Shown: positions 32,464 to 45,400 of the stretch, piece by piece
Layout: the number at the start of each line of letters is the position of its first letter
Numbering within the stretch: the first letter of the stretch is position 1
Assembly: GCA_946894095.1 (NCBI GenBank)
Contig: OX335660.1
Location: 2,733,001-2,797,000, forward strand
DNA: 64,000 nucleotides
Reading direction: 5' to 3'
Source: Incurvaria masculella
Lineage: Eukaryota > Arthropoda > Insecta > Lepidoptera > Incurvariidae
Program-made: the position numbers and the translations under genes
Notes under the pieces: generated by a model
Seen by the model: only the letters and a program-made list of their open reading frames with translations
What the model was told of the DNA's origin: nothing
The model's database searches: none

Positions 32464-33406
32464 TAATGTGAAGGAGATTTATTTTAATCGCACCAGGAAA
32501 TTTAATCTTTATTTTTTACTCCAAATATTCGTAGGAATACCTGGTTAACGTTTGGAATCTACCTTTCCTACATTGTATCATAAGATTCCTTTCAGGTAGG
32601 TATTTAAAAAAAATCATTCGGCGTTGCTACCGACCGTGTATGTTGTTTTATGAATTATATTTTCCTTATGTTGGTACAAAGAAGCATATTTTAGAGGCAT
32701 TCAAATTAGGAACAAGAAAATAAACCTCCTCTAAAAGGTCCTATACCAAAATCTGTAAAATATTTACATTCATCGGTGTTTTCATTTCACTGCAAAAATG
32801 GAGATGTTACATTCGGGTTCAAAAATCTAGTTAAAATTCATTGACTAAAACAACTCTAATGGAAATTTTTATTCATTGCTTTGTGCTAGTGATTGAATTT
32901 GAAAAAAAATGAAATAGGATTCTCAGAGTGCTTCTTAAAGTAACATATAATTTTACATAACAGATTATAACTATAAATATACTAAAAAAAATTATAAGAA
33001 ATAAATATTTTAATGAAAAATCTGCTGATTATACGGAATCAATATTGTTTTTATGTTTATTCATCATCCATAGGCAGTACACAGCACTCGGATTTGTGAT
33101 TTTTTATCATTAGCCAGTTCGGCAATCCCAGCGAAGAAGAACTGACAAAAAACTCCGCTGGTTATTTTTTCAACGTCCATTTAGTCTAAGTTTACAAAAG
33201 TAATTAGAATCACAGGTAAAAACGCTAAATTAATATGAATTGATTAATGTAAAGTAGAGAAAATGGAAGGACGGCATGATGTGTTTGTACTTACAGTTTT
33301 GTTTTATTTAGTAACCATATTATGCATGGTAGAAAGTTTGGACACCACCCGGAGGAAACACTCCAAAAACGACAAGATTTGTTTCCTAGAAAAAAATGTT
33401 TCCTAG

Positions 33407-33516
33407 GTATTCAGAGAGCACCCGTCAAAACTTAGTACAAGATTAGCATCGGAATAACCATACAACAACGCGCTTAGCCCGGTGGATTCAAATTATTCCG
33501 CCCTCTCTGAATACGA
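33407..33516. mobile_element. Short MITE with CGTATTCAGAG ends, copy 2
   Basis: GTATTCAGAGAGCACCC / CCGCCCTCTCTGAATAC, about 110 bp, with internal TCAAAACTTAGTAC. Confidence 0.6.
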
Positions 33517-33542
33517 CAGTAAATGTATCCCTCAACCCGTTA

Positions 33543-33855
33543 TTTTTAGGGTTCCGTACCCAAAGGGTAAAAACGGAACCCTATTACTAAGCCTCCGCTG
33601 TCCGTCCGTCCGTCCGTCCGTCCGTCCGTCCGTCTGTCTGTCACAGGGCTGTATCTCGTGAACCGTAATAGGTAGGAAGCTGAAATTTTCACGGAGTGTG
33701 TATTTATTTTGCCGCTATAACAACAAATAGATAAAATAAAAAAAAATCATTAAAGGGGGGCCCCATACAAAAAATGTGTTAAAATATTTTTTTTGTTAAA
33801 TCTTGTACGGAACCCTTCGTGTGCGAATCCGACTCGCACTTGGCCGGTTTTTATG
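33543..33855 (-). repeat. GGTTCCGTACC-type repeat, minus, full length
   Basis: TTTTTAGGGTTCCGTACCC through the GTCC run to GCACTTGGCCGGTTTTT; one of the best preserved copies. Confidence 0.85.
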
Positions 33856-35068
33856 GCATTCATCGACTGAGGATCGAGGATGGAATGATTGTGGCTTCAG
33901 TCACAGAATAAGTAAGATATAATAAAATAGTAGAAATAGACTGACGGATGCCTGCTGCAGTGAAGCAGAATTCGATTGTCAAAAATGTAATAAAATTTAA
34001 GGAGTGAAGTCAAAGGCCATCTAATTAGTGTTAAGTTTTGTAACCCCTATAGTAATTTTCCTGCCAATTTTTTTGCCGTAAAATAAAAAATAACAATTAA
34101 TAGACAAGTCGGATATAGATTAGTTGAAGAGGGACAAAGATCGCAAGACAGAAATATTTCAAATTAATTGTTTTATTTATGTATTTATTATTTCGTTTTT
34201 TCTTATGGTGGCTATGCACACTTGGATACGTCAGAAAGAACATACATGATATGTGTAGACTGGGTTCAGTTAGTTATACAATTTCGAGCAAAAAATAGCC
34301 TTCGTCAAAGATTTCAATATAGAATGTAAATGTTTGCTTAATATGTTCATATTAAAACTATATATATAAGATTACATTAAGTTACAGAACATTACTTGAG
34401 CCAGAAGACAATTGTATCAGGTGTAACGAAATATCGATATAAACTCACATTGGTATTTCATTATTCTACACAAGCAAATGAATATACATGTCATATTTGG
34501 AGTGGGTGGACTAACTTTAATAGGCCGGACTAAACCGGTATTTGTATGATTAGTCCGGTGCTAATTTCGTACTAAGTTTTGACATGTTCTCTCCGAATAT
34601 GACAGCTGAATATGATGGCTTACTCCTGTTTTCACAGCCCCCAGTTATCTGAAATCGGATACGTAACTTTCGATTACATGGCATATGGTGCAACCGAAAA
34701 GTAACTTTGGGACTTTTTTAGCTGGAGGTGGTGGCACTGGGCGTTAATTATATGATGGCTTGTATTTCCGTCTTCCGTATTTCGATATTGAGGGTACATA
34801 TAATTTCCGTTCTTGATTTTGGTCATTTCTCGGTACAAAACTGGAATGCTCAAAAATATATTTCACGTAGTTTGGGAACGTCGCTGCGTCCTTCCGGTTA
34901 TCAATGTCAAAATTATGTCCCACACAACAAGAGTCTGTGGTCGGTCACACCGATCATAACAAAAACTTTATAGGTTTTCTGTGAACAGGGCCGTCCGTTC
35001 CTATCCATTCGCATATATGTTTAATGGTTTCTAAGTTTTAACATGTATAATTTGAATAAACATTGCAG

Positions 35069-38000
35069 AGTGAAGGTGAGACGATAGCGGCGCAGTGAGG
35101 TTCTAAAATGCCAAACAAAGGTATGTCTTATAGAACTTACAGGCAGGTGCTGTCCAGTAATAGGTATTATATTAGCTATGGTGCTTCCCTAACCAGTGGC
35201 ACCGGCGACTTGGGCTAGGTCTGAGTCGTTTGATATATCTGCCGCGGACAGTTTGAGCAGCCGGTTTAAATTACAGCTCTTTCTCAAAGGAATAGTATTG
35301 TTATTGTGTATTGGAATAGTACCTATTGCGAAATAATTTTATTGAACACCACGACGACTATCAACTGCCTGAAAATCTACTCTTCCTGGAAATTACTTCA
35401 AACACTAGCTGTCGTATTCAGAGTTGGCGCACTAAGTTTATTGCGCGGATTATTTCCGGAATAAACAGTTTTTGCAAGGTCAATCCGGTGCTAATCCCGT
35501 GCTAAGTTTTGACAGGTTTGACAGGACTCTGAATACGAATGTATTTTTATCAAACTAGAACCTATGATCCATTTAGTTAACATACACATTGGCTTAGTAG
35601 CAATTAATAGTTCGGGGCATACCAAACTAAAAATTGCAAGAGCACTGGAACATTTGTTTGTATATTCTCAGATAAGCCAGGTTACTCAAGTGAGCGTGAC
35701 ATGTATAGCATACTCTTCGTAGTGTCATTTGTGACTGCGATTCAAAGCCACTGCAAGGGTTTGCCTCTTGAAAGCTAGGACCCCAGTGAAACTATTGCAT
35801 GTTCTATGGTTCCATAGAAAAATAATAGGAGGGAAAGATTGTTAACATCATACGAGTGTTGAGTAGGGATAATAAAAGTCAACAGTTGGCGTTGCAATTC
35901 ACATTTGAGAATACATTAAATAAAAACAATGATATTTTTTATTTACAATGACGTTACTCAATGTATGGTTAAAATGTAACATTTTCATCATGCCTGCATA
36001 GGCATAATTTGGAATTAAACTTAGTTCAATAACGGTGTAAATAGTTCTGGCAGTGACGGGAGATAGCGCTGGTTAGAATATCATAGTGCCAGCGAAAATA
36101 AGAAGTATTAAGGCGCTAGGACTAGCCAACTACTCGCGCCATACAAATGCACTTTTTAACAAATGTAATAATATGTAGTGAAACGCTTCAGCAAATCCGA
36201 ATAGAACTCCAGACTGATAATGGATTGTTAATATTTTTTTATTTCATCATTTATTTAAATAATAATAAAAATAAAAAAGTTGATTTTTCTCATTAGAAAT
36301 CTGAAAGTAATTCGATTTCTAGATATAAGCAAAAACAGCATATATGCATAAACAAAAAATTCCATTTGCTTTTAGATTTCTACATTTAGTCAAAAAAGTT
36401 CGGAAATGGACACCGTTTCCGCAATGTATTTTGTATAGAAAAAGGAAACATACATTAACGAAAATAATTCGATTCCTAGACAAGGAATCATATATTGTAA
36501 GAATGACACTTATAATCGTCAGACTTAGTTAGTTAACTTGGGGTGCCTCGTCTAACTTTGCGATTTGGCTAGTACCAGGCCCTTAAGCGTGTTTTGTATG
36601 TTGTATAACGTTAGCAGTCGATTCCTACTATTAGACTAGGAGGTCGCAACAAAAATGGTAACGATAACGTAAATGGCTGAAACTGGATTCATGGTATAAA
36701 GACCAACCCTCTGAATCTAAATGTGTCAGTCTGCCTGTTCCAAGTGGTTGCGTTACGTAGATAAGGCGACTGAAAAAGTAGTTAGGGTGACAAAAAATGT
36801 ATATGATAAGGTAAATGGATGCAAATGACAAAGCATGAAAGTATCAGTACACACTTACTTAGCAATACAAAAACTGAATAAATCTTTGGTTGCATTTCTT
36901 AGTTATAGGCGATTGAGGTTACAGATATAACTTTAGGTATATTTAAGTATTTCATTAAAAAACCGACTGGTTATTATTGTATAATTATTAGGTATCAATG
37001 TTTCCAGACAATCAGTATATTCATTAGCAGGTACATACCAGCATCTATTTTATATAGCCAATCTTGATATAACGCAACCACTTGGCGCAGGCAGACCGAC
37101 ATATTTAGCATCAGAGGGTTGGTCTCTAACATGTGAACCCAGATTCAGCCATTTACTTTATCGTGACCAAAAATTTCGTGACCTCCCGGAATATATCCTT
37201 TGTTTAAGATGGTTCTTAGTAGCGCAAACAACATGCTCTTGAACATGCATTATAACCATTTCTTTTAGAGTGTATGGTCGGCTCTTGAAAATGTGTCTTG
37301 CATTCTTGAAATGTATCACCGGTTTTCGAAAATATATCTCCAGCTATTGAACATATTTCTCCGGTCCTTTTTTTATTGCAGGAGGAAAAACACAAAAATA
37401 AAAAATAACACAAAAAGAAGCAGTTGGATATAGTTACATAGGGATAATTACAATATTATAGTATCTGGAGGTTCTACAAAGGCGGTATTAACATTTATTT
37501 TGGAACTAAATTACCACGTAAATTGTAACAGTATACAGATTCATTATATAACTGACACATTCGTCGGATGGAATGATCCCAGGCTCCATAGTCTAGCATA
37601 ATACCTCCTCGTATTTCATAATTACCTTTTAGTTATTCTGTACCCGAAGTCTCAGTTGTCACCTAAATTGGCGTTACGGCAAGCCGATTGACTGGCGTTT
37701 TCAAATGTATGGAGAAATTGAAGAGCCCGTGCAGTGAGCAGTGGGCGTTAAGTGAACTAACATTTGCTAGTCCGAGCTTGATTTGACAGCTTACTCGACG
37801 TTGCCGTAAATACGTCGACGTTGCCGTTTACGTCCACTCCGCGTTTTCATACAAATCGGAAGTCCGCGTTTGATTTTGACAGCTTGAAGAAGTAAAACCA
37901 CAGAATATCTAGTAAAAACTTGGATGGAGTTGACGGAAAACGCCAGTCGATGGGTTTGCCGTAAACGCCAATTTAGGTGAGAACTCAGACTGACCACTCT

Positions 38001-38915
38001 GTTGACAATTCTCTCAGAAAAAGTTGAAATGATGTTGACCCTAAAAGGTAAGGCACAACTCGACATCTGTGCGTTGCATCACACAATTCGGACCAGCACC
38101 CCCCCCCCCCCCCTCTCCTGACCAGCCGGACCCCAAGACCTAAATCCGTCACGTGATTTATGAACGCTTCCTTGGAGACTGACTGTGATAAAATCATCAA
38201 CTTAAATTCTGTTCTGATATTTGTCCATGTGTCCAGCCTTTGCCCAGGTGTTGCCCAGGAGAGGTTCCCACAGTGTATGACTTGGAAGCGAACATAGAGA
38301 ACCATCATTACTGCGTAGGAGGCGTACTCACCCCGGCGAAGTTGTTGCGCTGTATCAGAAATTAAGAAACTTATTTAACCGGTACATTCGGTGCAAAATA
38401 TAAGTTAACAATATTTCCATGTTAGAAAAGGTTTAAAAACAAAGTTTTTTAAAAAAATGTTTAAAAACAACTAGAACACCTACAACAATTTTGAAACTCA
38501 CAATTTTTAACGGACTTCAAAAAAGGAGGAGGTTCTCAATTCGTCTGTAGGTATGTTTTTTTTTCCACATGTAGTGGAACATTTTCATATAATGAGCCCC
38601 AATGAGCCTCAAATATGACCTACATATAACCTACCTACCGCAATGCCAGCCTATGAACACTAAATAAGTCCAAAGTTAACATTTCCTAGTCACAAAATAG
38701 GTTTTCACAGACACTCGAACTACAGCGCGATAGCTTCGGCGGGATGAGTATACCTCCTTAACAATCACAATAAAATATTTTAGTAAAGTGAAATAATGTT
38801 TTCAGAGGTACCACGGGTGGGTGGAAGCAGCGCCAGTACTGGGCCGAGCGCCGGCATCCCTGCTGGACCTGTTCTTAAACTGCCTCCGTGTGGAGGCAAA
38901 CCTCCCATTCTTAAG
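35069..38915 (+). CDS. 5' exons of an unrecognised plus-strand gene (partial)
   Basis: Two exons with consensus splice sites fit each other. Exon a is 35069-35120: acceptor ACATTGCAG, then ATG at 35108 in the good context CTAAAATGCC, coding MPNK plus one base, donor AAAG|GTATGT. Exon b is 38806-38915: acceptor TTTTCAG, donor TTAAG|GTAAGT. Phase 1 to phase 1 joins cleanly and gives 41 residues beginning MPNKEVPRVGGSSAS and ending GGKPPILK, rich in Pro, Gly and Ser, leaving phase 0. The acceptor before exon a implies an untranslated exon upstream. I do not recognise the protein and find no third exon; it may lie beyond the minus-strand lipase. A chance pairing is possible but both exons have above-average splice signals. 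Confidence 0.5.
35412..35538. mobile_element. Short MITE with CGTATTCAGAG ends, copy 3
   Basis: TCGTATTCAGAGTTGG / GGACTCTGAATACGA, 127 bp. A partial relative lies at 34530-34602. Confidence 0.6.
36108..36586. mobile_element. 479-bp TTAA-bounded MITE, copy 2
   Basis: Same length and orientation as 17073-17551, with only a handful of differences by eye. Recent mobility is implied. Confidence 0.75.
36636..37188. mobile_element. ~550-bp foldback element, copy 2
   Basis: The same foldback family in inverted orientation (AGGAGGTCGCAAC ... TTTCGTGACCTCC). It starts 50 bp after the 479-bp MITE copy at 36108-36586. Confidence 0.7.
37189..38805. other. Intron of the candidate plus-strand gene, or spacer
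   Basis: Includes MITE copy 4, a C14 run, a fragment of the ACCGACTTC repeat, and an 18-nt minus-strand segment (38332-38349) bounded by GATACAG and GTGAGT that could be a chance microexon. Confidence 0.4.
37641..38001. mobile_element. 353-bp MITE, copy 4
   Basis: The left end is diverged (CCCGAAGTCTCAG); the right end CTCAGACTGACCACTC matches copy 1. Confidence 0.8.
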
Positions 38916-39471
38916 GTAAGTGTCATGCCTTTGCTCTCAATATTAAATTGTTTAATACTTACTTTACTGGACATAAGTAGATGTTTCACTTTAATAAATG
39001 GCACTGTGATTGCGAAAATCTGACGGCTGTTTGGACGAGTTTTAGTTTTTTTTTTTTCAAAGCATGAATGATAAACATCAGCTATTAAAAATGTGTCCCC
39101 CATAAATGCCATTTATTATTATTTGAAGTTGGGTTGCGGGCTTTTTTTGCCCGCTGTCACTGCGACCTTTACAGATCTATTGTGACTTTTCCCTCAATTC
39201 CTGCCTCCTTCAGGAAGTGCAAATTAAATGAATAAAAATAAATGCCATTTGCAAATGGTCGTAAATTTAATAGGGATCATAGTATAAAAATATACAGATC
39301 TGTTCTATCTTATTATATTAGTGGACCTAGTAGACAGACGTCCTGGTACAGACTTGACCATTTTTTTTTATAATAGCCTGTAAGAACCAATGCTATCCCT
39401 ACTGCGTGTATTCTGGACACTGTTCCATTTAACATACCACCTCCTATTACATTTTGGGAAAATAAAACATA

Positions 39472-42400
39472 TTAATTTATATTCCGTGGTATAGAGTTAG
39501 GATGTACACTGCCACTGCCGTATGGAGTCCAAGGAATGTTATTAGTCTTTAATCGGTTAGAGTTCGATTTGGCACTCTGGGGCGCATTTTTGTAGTGTTT
39601 AGTACTTTGGAAAGTGTTTGCATAAGGCTTAGTGCTCTGGACAGTGCCGGCGTACAATTTAGTGTTCTGATAACTATCGGTATGCGATTTGCTATTTTGA
39701 AAAGTGTGCGACTTTGTACTCTGGTAAGAGTTGTTACTCTCGGAATGCCTAATGTTCCGGGAAGCATAGTCGTCGTAAAGTTTGTCCACCATGTGCACCA
39801 GTTCTCGATTGAGTAGTCGGTCGAGATCGTGCGCGTACACGAAGTCTAGGTGGTTGAACTTAGGCCACCTCACAGGATGAGCGGGGAGATTCAACTCGCT
39901 TGCCAGTCTTAGGACTTGCTGTAACAAATTATACTTACATAATTCATGTATACTTATTATATAGGCATGGAATCGGTGAGCATTATGTGTAAGCAATTTA
40001 CAATACAACGCAGTGTGCTTCAATGATAAGTAATAGGTAAGGATATGCTCTTTCATACAATTCTGTCGCCTGTTGCGGTATTCCGATAATCCGTATTTCT
40101 TTGCGTTTTTTATGTAATTCTTGCACGGTTTTACCACACAATTGAGCATTATTGTTTATTTATTTATTTATATATGTTTATTGCACTCAAAATTCGGGCA
40201 AAAGGTACAACTTAATGCCAGGGGCATTCTCTACCAGTCTTCCTTTGGGTATCGTGAGCAGTAGTGCGAGTAGCAGTTATAGAGACAAATGAATTGGAAT
40301 GATTGGAACCAACTTCCAGAGGACATTATAAGTGCAAACAACACTAATCAATTTAAGAATCGTTTGGACGCTTATCTAAATAAATACATTTTTAAAATAA
40401 GTAATTAAGTGAACTAAGTGAAAAAAAAAAAGTTAATATATCAATGAACTATGTACTCGATTTAGACACATCAGCCTAGGCTGCCTGTCTAATATAAAAT
40501 AAATAAATAAATAAAAAAAAAATTACTGCAACAAATATTATACACAATATACCAACTACTTATAGTATACATATAAATATAAATATACATTAATATAAAT
40601 ATATAAACACTATATATAATATAGAAATAGAAAATAAAGTATGATACTTAACACTATAAAAAATATTGAAAAAAAAAACAAACAAACTAACAAATGTATT
40701 GCCACATTATTGGGGCACATTATTAGCTAGAAGCGACAAAGCGGCAAAGTGGTGTCCCCGGGATGCATAGAACATCACTTTTGTTGCTTCATTTATATTG
40801 TACGGAAGGACCTGTCCTACGTAGTAATATTATGTCAACAGTGCGCTTACGGCAATGGGCTGTATAAATAATAGTTCATGATCATATGCATACTTTTTGA
40901 GCGGCCCATAGCTCAGGGAGCTCGGTGTGGGCTCAATACAGCCTCTTGTGTGCATCAATTTCTTTGTCTTTCTGAGTTGGAAAAATGCATTTAGTTGCGA
41001 GCTGCTTCATGGTTCGAAATCTATGTGAAACTATAACTCCCCTTAACTACTGTAGGTTTTAAGGTTAAGCATTGGATGAAAATATAGTCGAAGTGGCAAA
41101 TAAATGTTTGTGTTTTCCATACAGATCCGCGCTCATAAATGGCATGTTCTGGGATGGCACTTGTTCTTCCGGGAATGTGGTGTGTTGGGTATTAGTCATC
41201 AATGTCCACTTCTATAAAACACTGTCATAGAATCACTATACTGCCGGAAATAAAGCAAGTCCAAAAAAATGATTTAATAGTTATGGCGGCAATACTGGAT
41301 CGACTGCTGAAGTGAAGTGAAGTTGTGAAGAACTATCCAGAATTTTGAATCAAATCACCTTAAATGACTACATTAATGGAGTTTATGGTTGATTTGAAAG
41401 GAAGAGCAAGTCAATACTGTGTGAATCGTTGCAAAACATACGGATTTCTCAGTGAGCATGTCGTTCTCGCCGTAGTACAGATGTACAGGCACCCGCACGC
41501 GAGTCAGGTTGTAGGCCGGTGCAGCCTTGTCATGTAGCCCAGCGCCCCATGAAACGAACTCACCTGCGTCATGAAAATCTTGATTGAAAATCACTTTGAA
41601 CGGGGACTGGAACCTGTCCGACCCATAAAACGTTTTTTGTGAATGTCACAGGAAACTGAGCCATAATGTGGTGGAAATAACTTAGGCTATATTTACCTTT
41701 TATAATTAATCTCTGCCTGCAACTCAGGGGAATCAGTTACAGCTATTAACTTATCCTCTGGTCATGGTATCTCGTATATTTAATTAGTGCCTCTAAGTCC
41801 ACTAACTTTAGTGGTGTATTCAAGAAACTTTGAATAGGATGGACAGGTGTGGTAGCATTTAGAGTTTCTTTGCATCGATACTAACAAATAAGTTGGGAAA
41901 TATGGTGACCAGTTACGCCCCCATAAAGGTTTTAATTTTAAATTTTAGTTAAGGCTGTCGTGACGTCACAGGAAATCTAAGATTTGAAAATTTTTCAGAA
42001 ATGCATTCTTTGTCCATTGGCCAGGGCACAATTTTGCATGGCAACTGCTATTAAAATAGGTAAATCGTCTTCCAGGCCCTAACGTTTCCCTACCCCTAAA
42101 CATTCTTCTTCTTCAGCCTTTTGTTTTCCACTGCTGGACGTAGGCCTCCCCCAGACTTCGCCAAGTTGTGCGGTCTCCTGTTTTTCTTCGCCAGTTGTCA
42201 CCTGCTGTCTGACGTATATCGTCTGACCAACGTGCTGGCGGTTTGCCGACGCTTCTTTTCCCTGTGTAGGGTCTCCACATAAAGACTTCAGTGCTCCACC
42301 TGTGGTCATCTCTGCGACATACGTGACCTGCCCATTGCCACTTGAGTTTAGCAACCCTATGCATAACGTCACAACTACGTAACATTATCAGATTTTAATC

Positions 42401-45400
42401 AAGTTTTTGTGACGAACGGACGGTCCGTTCTTTGGTCGTATTCAAAATTTTGATTACATCTCTACGGGAGAGTCCTAGTTCCACACCTTCCTTCTTAGAT
42501 ACTCTACCGGCGATGGCGATCTTGGCGAAGTGCTCCAGCTGCCGCAGGCTCGCTGGCTGGAAGCGCGCCAGCACCAGCGGCATCGCGTCCCAGTCGTTCT
42601 GCTCGTAGTCCTCGCCGACGAAGCCATACACGAGCCGCATGCAGACGTCGTCGCGCGCGCGCCGCACGCGGCACACGCCGCCCTCGCCCGCCAGCAGGCC
42701 GCGCAGCTCGCGCCGCAGCGACACGGCGTGCACGCCGCGCGACCGCAGCGCCCTCTGCCGCGATTGGGACGTACGATAAGTGGTGCGACAGTAGCGCCTT
42801 CTGACGACACTGTCTTCTAATATGGGAGGGGCATGAGCGACGGTAGCGCCTTCTGATGGCACTGAGATCCTTGAGACGACACAGCGCCCTCTGCCGCGAT
42901 TGGGACGTGCGATGAGCGTGGCGACAGCAGCGCCTTCTGACAGCACTGTCTTCGGATGTGGGATAAGCATGGCGACGGTAGCGCCTTCTCATGGCACTGA
43001 GATGTCCTTCTGAAATGGGTAATATGGCGAGAGTGGTACTCTATGCGGCGAAACTGCCTCGTGTCCTGGGTTCAGTGGCGATAGTGGCCCTTTGAGGCGA
43101 TACTGCCTTATCACAATGGATAAGCGTGGCGACAGCGTCACCGTCTGCTGCGTCACTGGCTCATGAATTGGGATAATTATGCCGAAAGAGAGCCCTATAA
43201 TTGTGGCCTGTGACGTGAGATAACTGTTGTGATAGCAATGCCCTTTTCTAGACCGTACTGGCATGGAACATGGATAAATCATACGGATGTGCTGACAGTA
43301 ACACTTTCTGACGAAATGTGTAGCCTGCTAACGTAGCTTGTGACATGGATTAAGTGGGTAGATGGTCGGTTACACCCTCTGCGACACGGCACTAGCATAG
43401 AACTGTATCAGTCAACTCGGCGTACGATGTGACCCGTGTACGCACCGTCCAGCCGGCGTTGTTGATGGCGAGGTCGGCCGCAGCGCGCACGTTGTCGAGA
43501 TGGACGGCCGGCGCGAGCGCCACGAACGCGACCACCCGCTCGTTGTACTCGGGCCGCTCGCTCGCCATCACGAAGAAGCTGGTCGTGCCCATGGAATAGC
43601 CGATGTAGAGTAGACTGGCCTGTCCCGTGACCGTGAGCACGGTGTCTATCATCGCTGGCACGTCGTAGTATCCGTGCTCGGCGAAACTGGAACAAAAGTC
43701 AACTGTATATTATCTACATTCGAGCCTTTTGTACCTCGAAAACAGCCAATCATTGGGTCAAGAGGGAAGGTGAAGAGGGTAACGACATTTTGGCAAAAGT
43801 CTAACGCTGAGATTCAAAGACAGTTATTCGGTCTTGCAATGATTCTCAAGTCTTCCGACTGGCAAATTTGACATTACATCCATACATATTATTTATTTAG
43901 TTTCCACTATTTACATGAATCTTTTTAAACATGCTCTACGAATGAAATAATAAATTACATCTATGTGCTCGTGGCTTGTTCTTCTATGTGCCCCGCCCGG
44001 GCACAACCCTTCCACTCATTTCTGCTTTGTAGATTCGTTTCGTCACTCTTTTTCTAACCTATTCATTCTATATGTCTTAACCATATTAATATACCCTTCT
44101 CAATTCTCGTTACTATATCTACTTTCAGTTGACAATGCTTTACTCAGACATTGATCTTGTCCGTTATAGTCATCCCTAATGCTTTCCTCAAGGGACGCAT
44201 TTCTACTTCATTTACTCTACATTTGTTTCTTGTCTACCACACTCACGTCTCGCTTTCATACATTAGTGTTGGCACCGTTAGGAATAAACATCCTAGCTGT
44301 AGGCGTAATCGCCCGGCTTCTCCAAACGCCTTTAAGGATTGTTATTTTTTCTTTTCAACTGAGTGGACTAGGCGGTTTTCAATTTAATTGGTTGGGTCCT
44401 TGAATGATTAAAAGGATATGCAAAATCTTCTTACAATACTTCCACGGGGTCCGCTACAAGTGTTGCTGCATGTAATGTTGATTTTACTGGGCTGTGAAAA
44501 TACTCAATGAAATTACCTGAATTGCCAGAACTGCGAGTCGTTCTTTGTGAAGTTCTCGTGAGCCGAGCTATATGTCCCACGTAGATTGCCCAGCCATACG
44601 TCGTAGCCGGCGTCAGCCAGTAGATAGGCTGTCAATGCAATGCACAGTTCGTTAAACTGCATATGGATCAATGACTTTTTCCACAGAGTCCTTGGAAGAT
44701 AATTCCCCTTTCATCGTAATCACGACTGATCCGCTAAAATCGCTTGACAAAAGTGCCTGTGTTTCTTTTATGGTTTTTTTATATAATTGTCATAGGTTTG
44801 TGTAATGATTGACCAAAAGGACTGAATCTATTCTAAATTTGAAAGGCGCCAAAATTGAGCTTATGTATTTAGAGTTGATCATTCACTGACCAAAGCTTCA
44901 TCGAAGAAAATATCTTTATTTTGGCCGTGACACGGGCTTTGGAGGTAGGTCTCGAAGTAGTGCCTTGAAAACAAGAAAAGCTTTACGGACCTGTATTGAC
45001 CCCTATCACTGAATCAATAAAAGGTCATGATTTATTGAAATACTTACTGTTAGAAGTTCTAAACATGTCATAACGTGGCTCGAGCGGGTCTCTATGAGGA
45101 TAAAGTTGTCACTACTTTTACAATCAGTAGAGTTTGAGCTCATCCAGCAGACCAAACAGATCTAAACAGTCTTACTGTTAGTTCTACCGTGTCTCCATTG
45201 CGGCCCAAATGTGATGAAGTGGTCACTGCTTTTAATATTGATCTCATCCAGCAGACCCAACAGGTGATAAAGTTATTATAATGAGTGCAGTTTGAGTTCA
45301 GGCAACGGCTCAAACAAGAGTTGTTACAATGAGTAGAGTTTGAGCTTATCCAGCGGGCCAAACAGGTGTTGAAGTTGTTAAAATGAGTAGAGTTTAAGCT

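Larger units (their letters stand above)
30641..34529. other. Spacer between HCF and the plus-strand exons
   Basis: Holds the palindrome 31122-31286, two GGTTCCGTACC-type repeats and the short MITE at 33407-33516; otherwise AT-rich and featureless to me. Confidence 0.5.

Noticed and set aside
38332..38349. 18-nt minus-strand microexon (RNNFAG) with acceptor GATACAG and donor GTGAGT
   Set aside because: No neighbouring exon of compatible phase could be found; splice-like flanks of so short a segment occur by chance.
42504..42992. Long frames upstream of lipase exon 5 on both strands
   Set aside because: They run through the tandem repeat of intron 4 and the opposite frames of a GC-rich exon.
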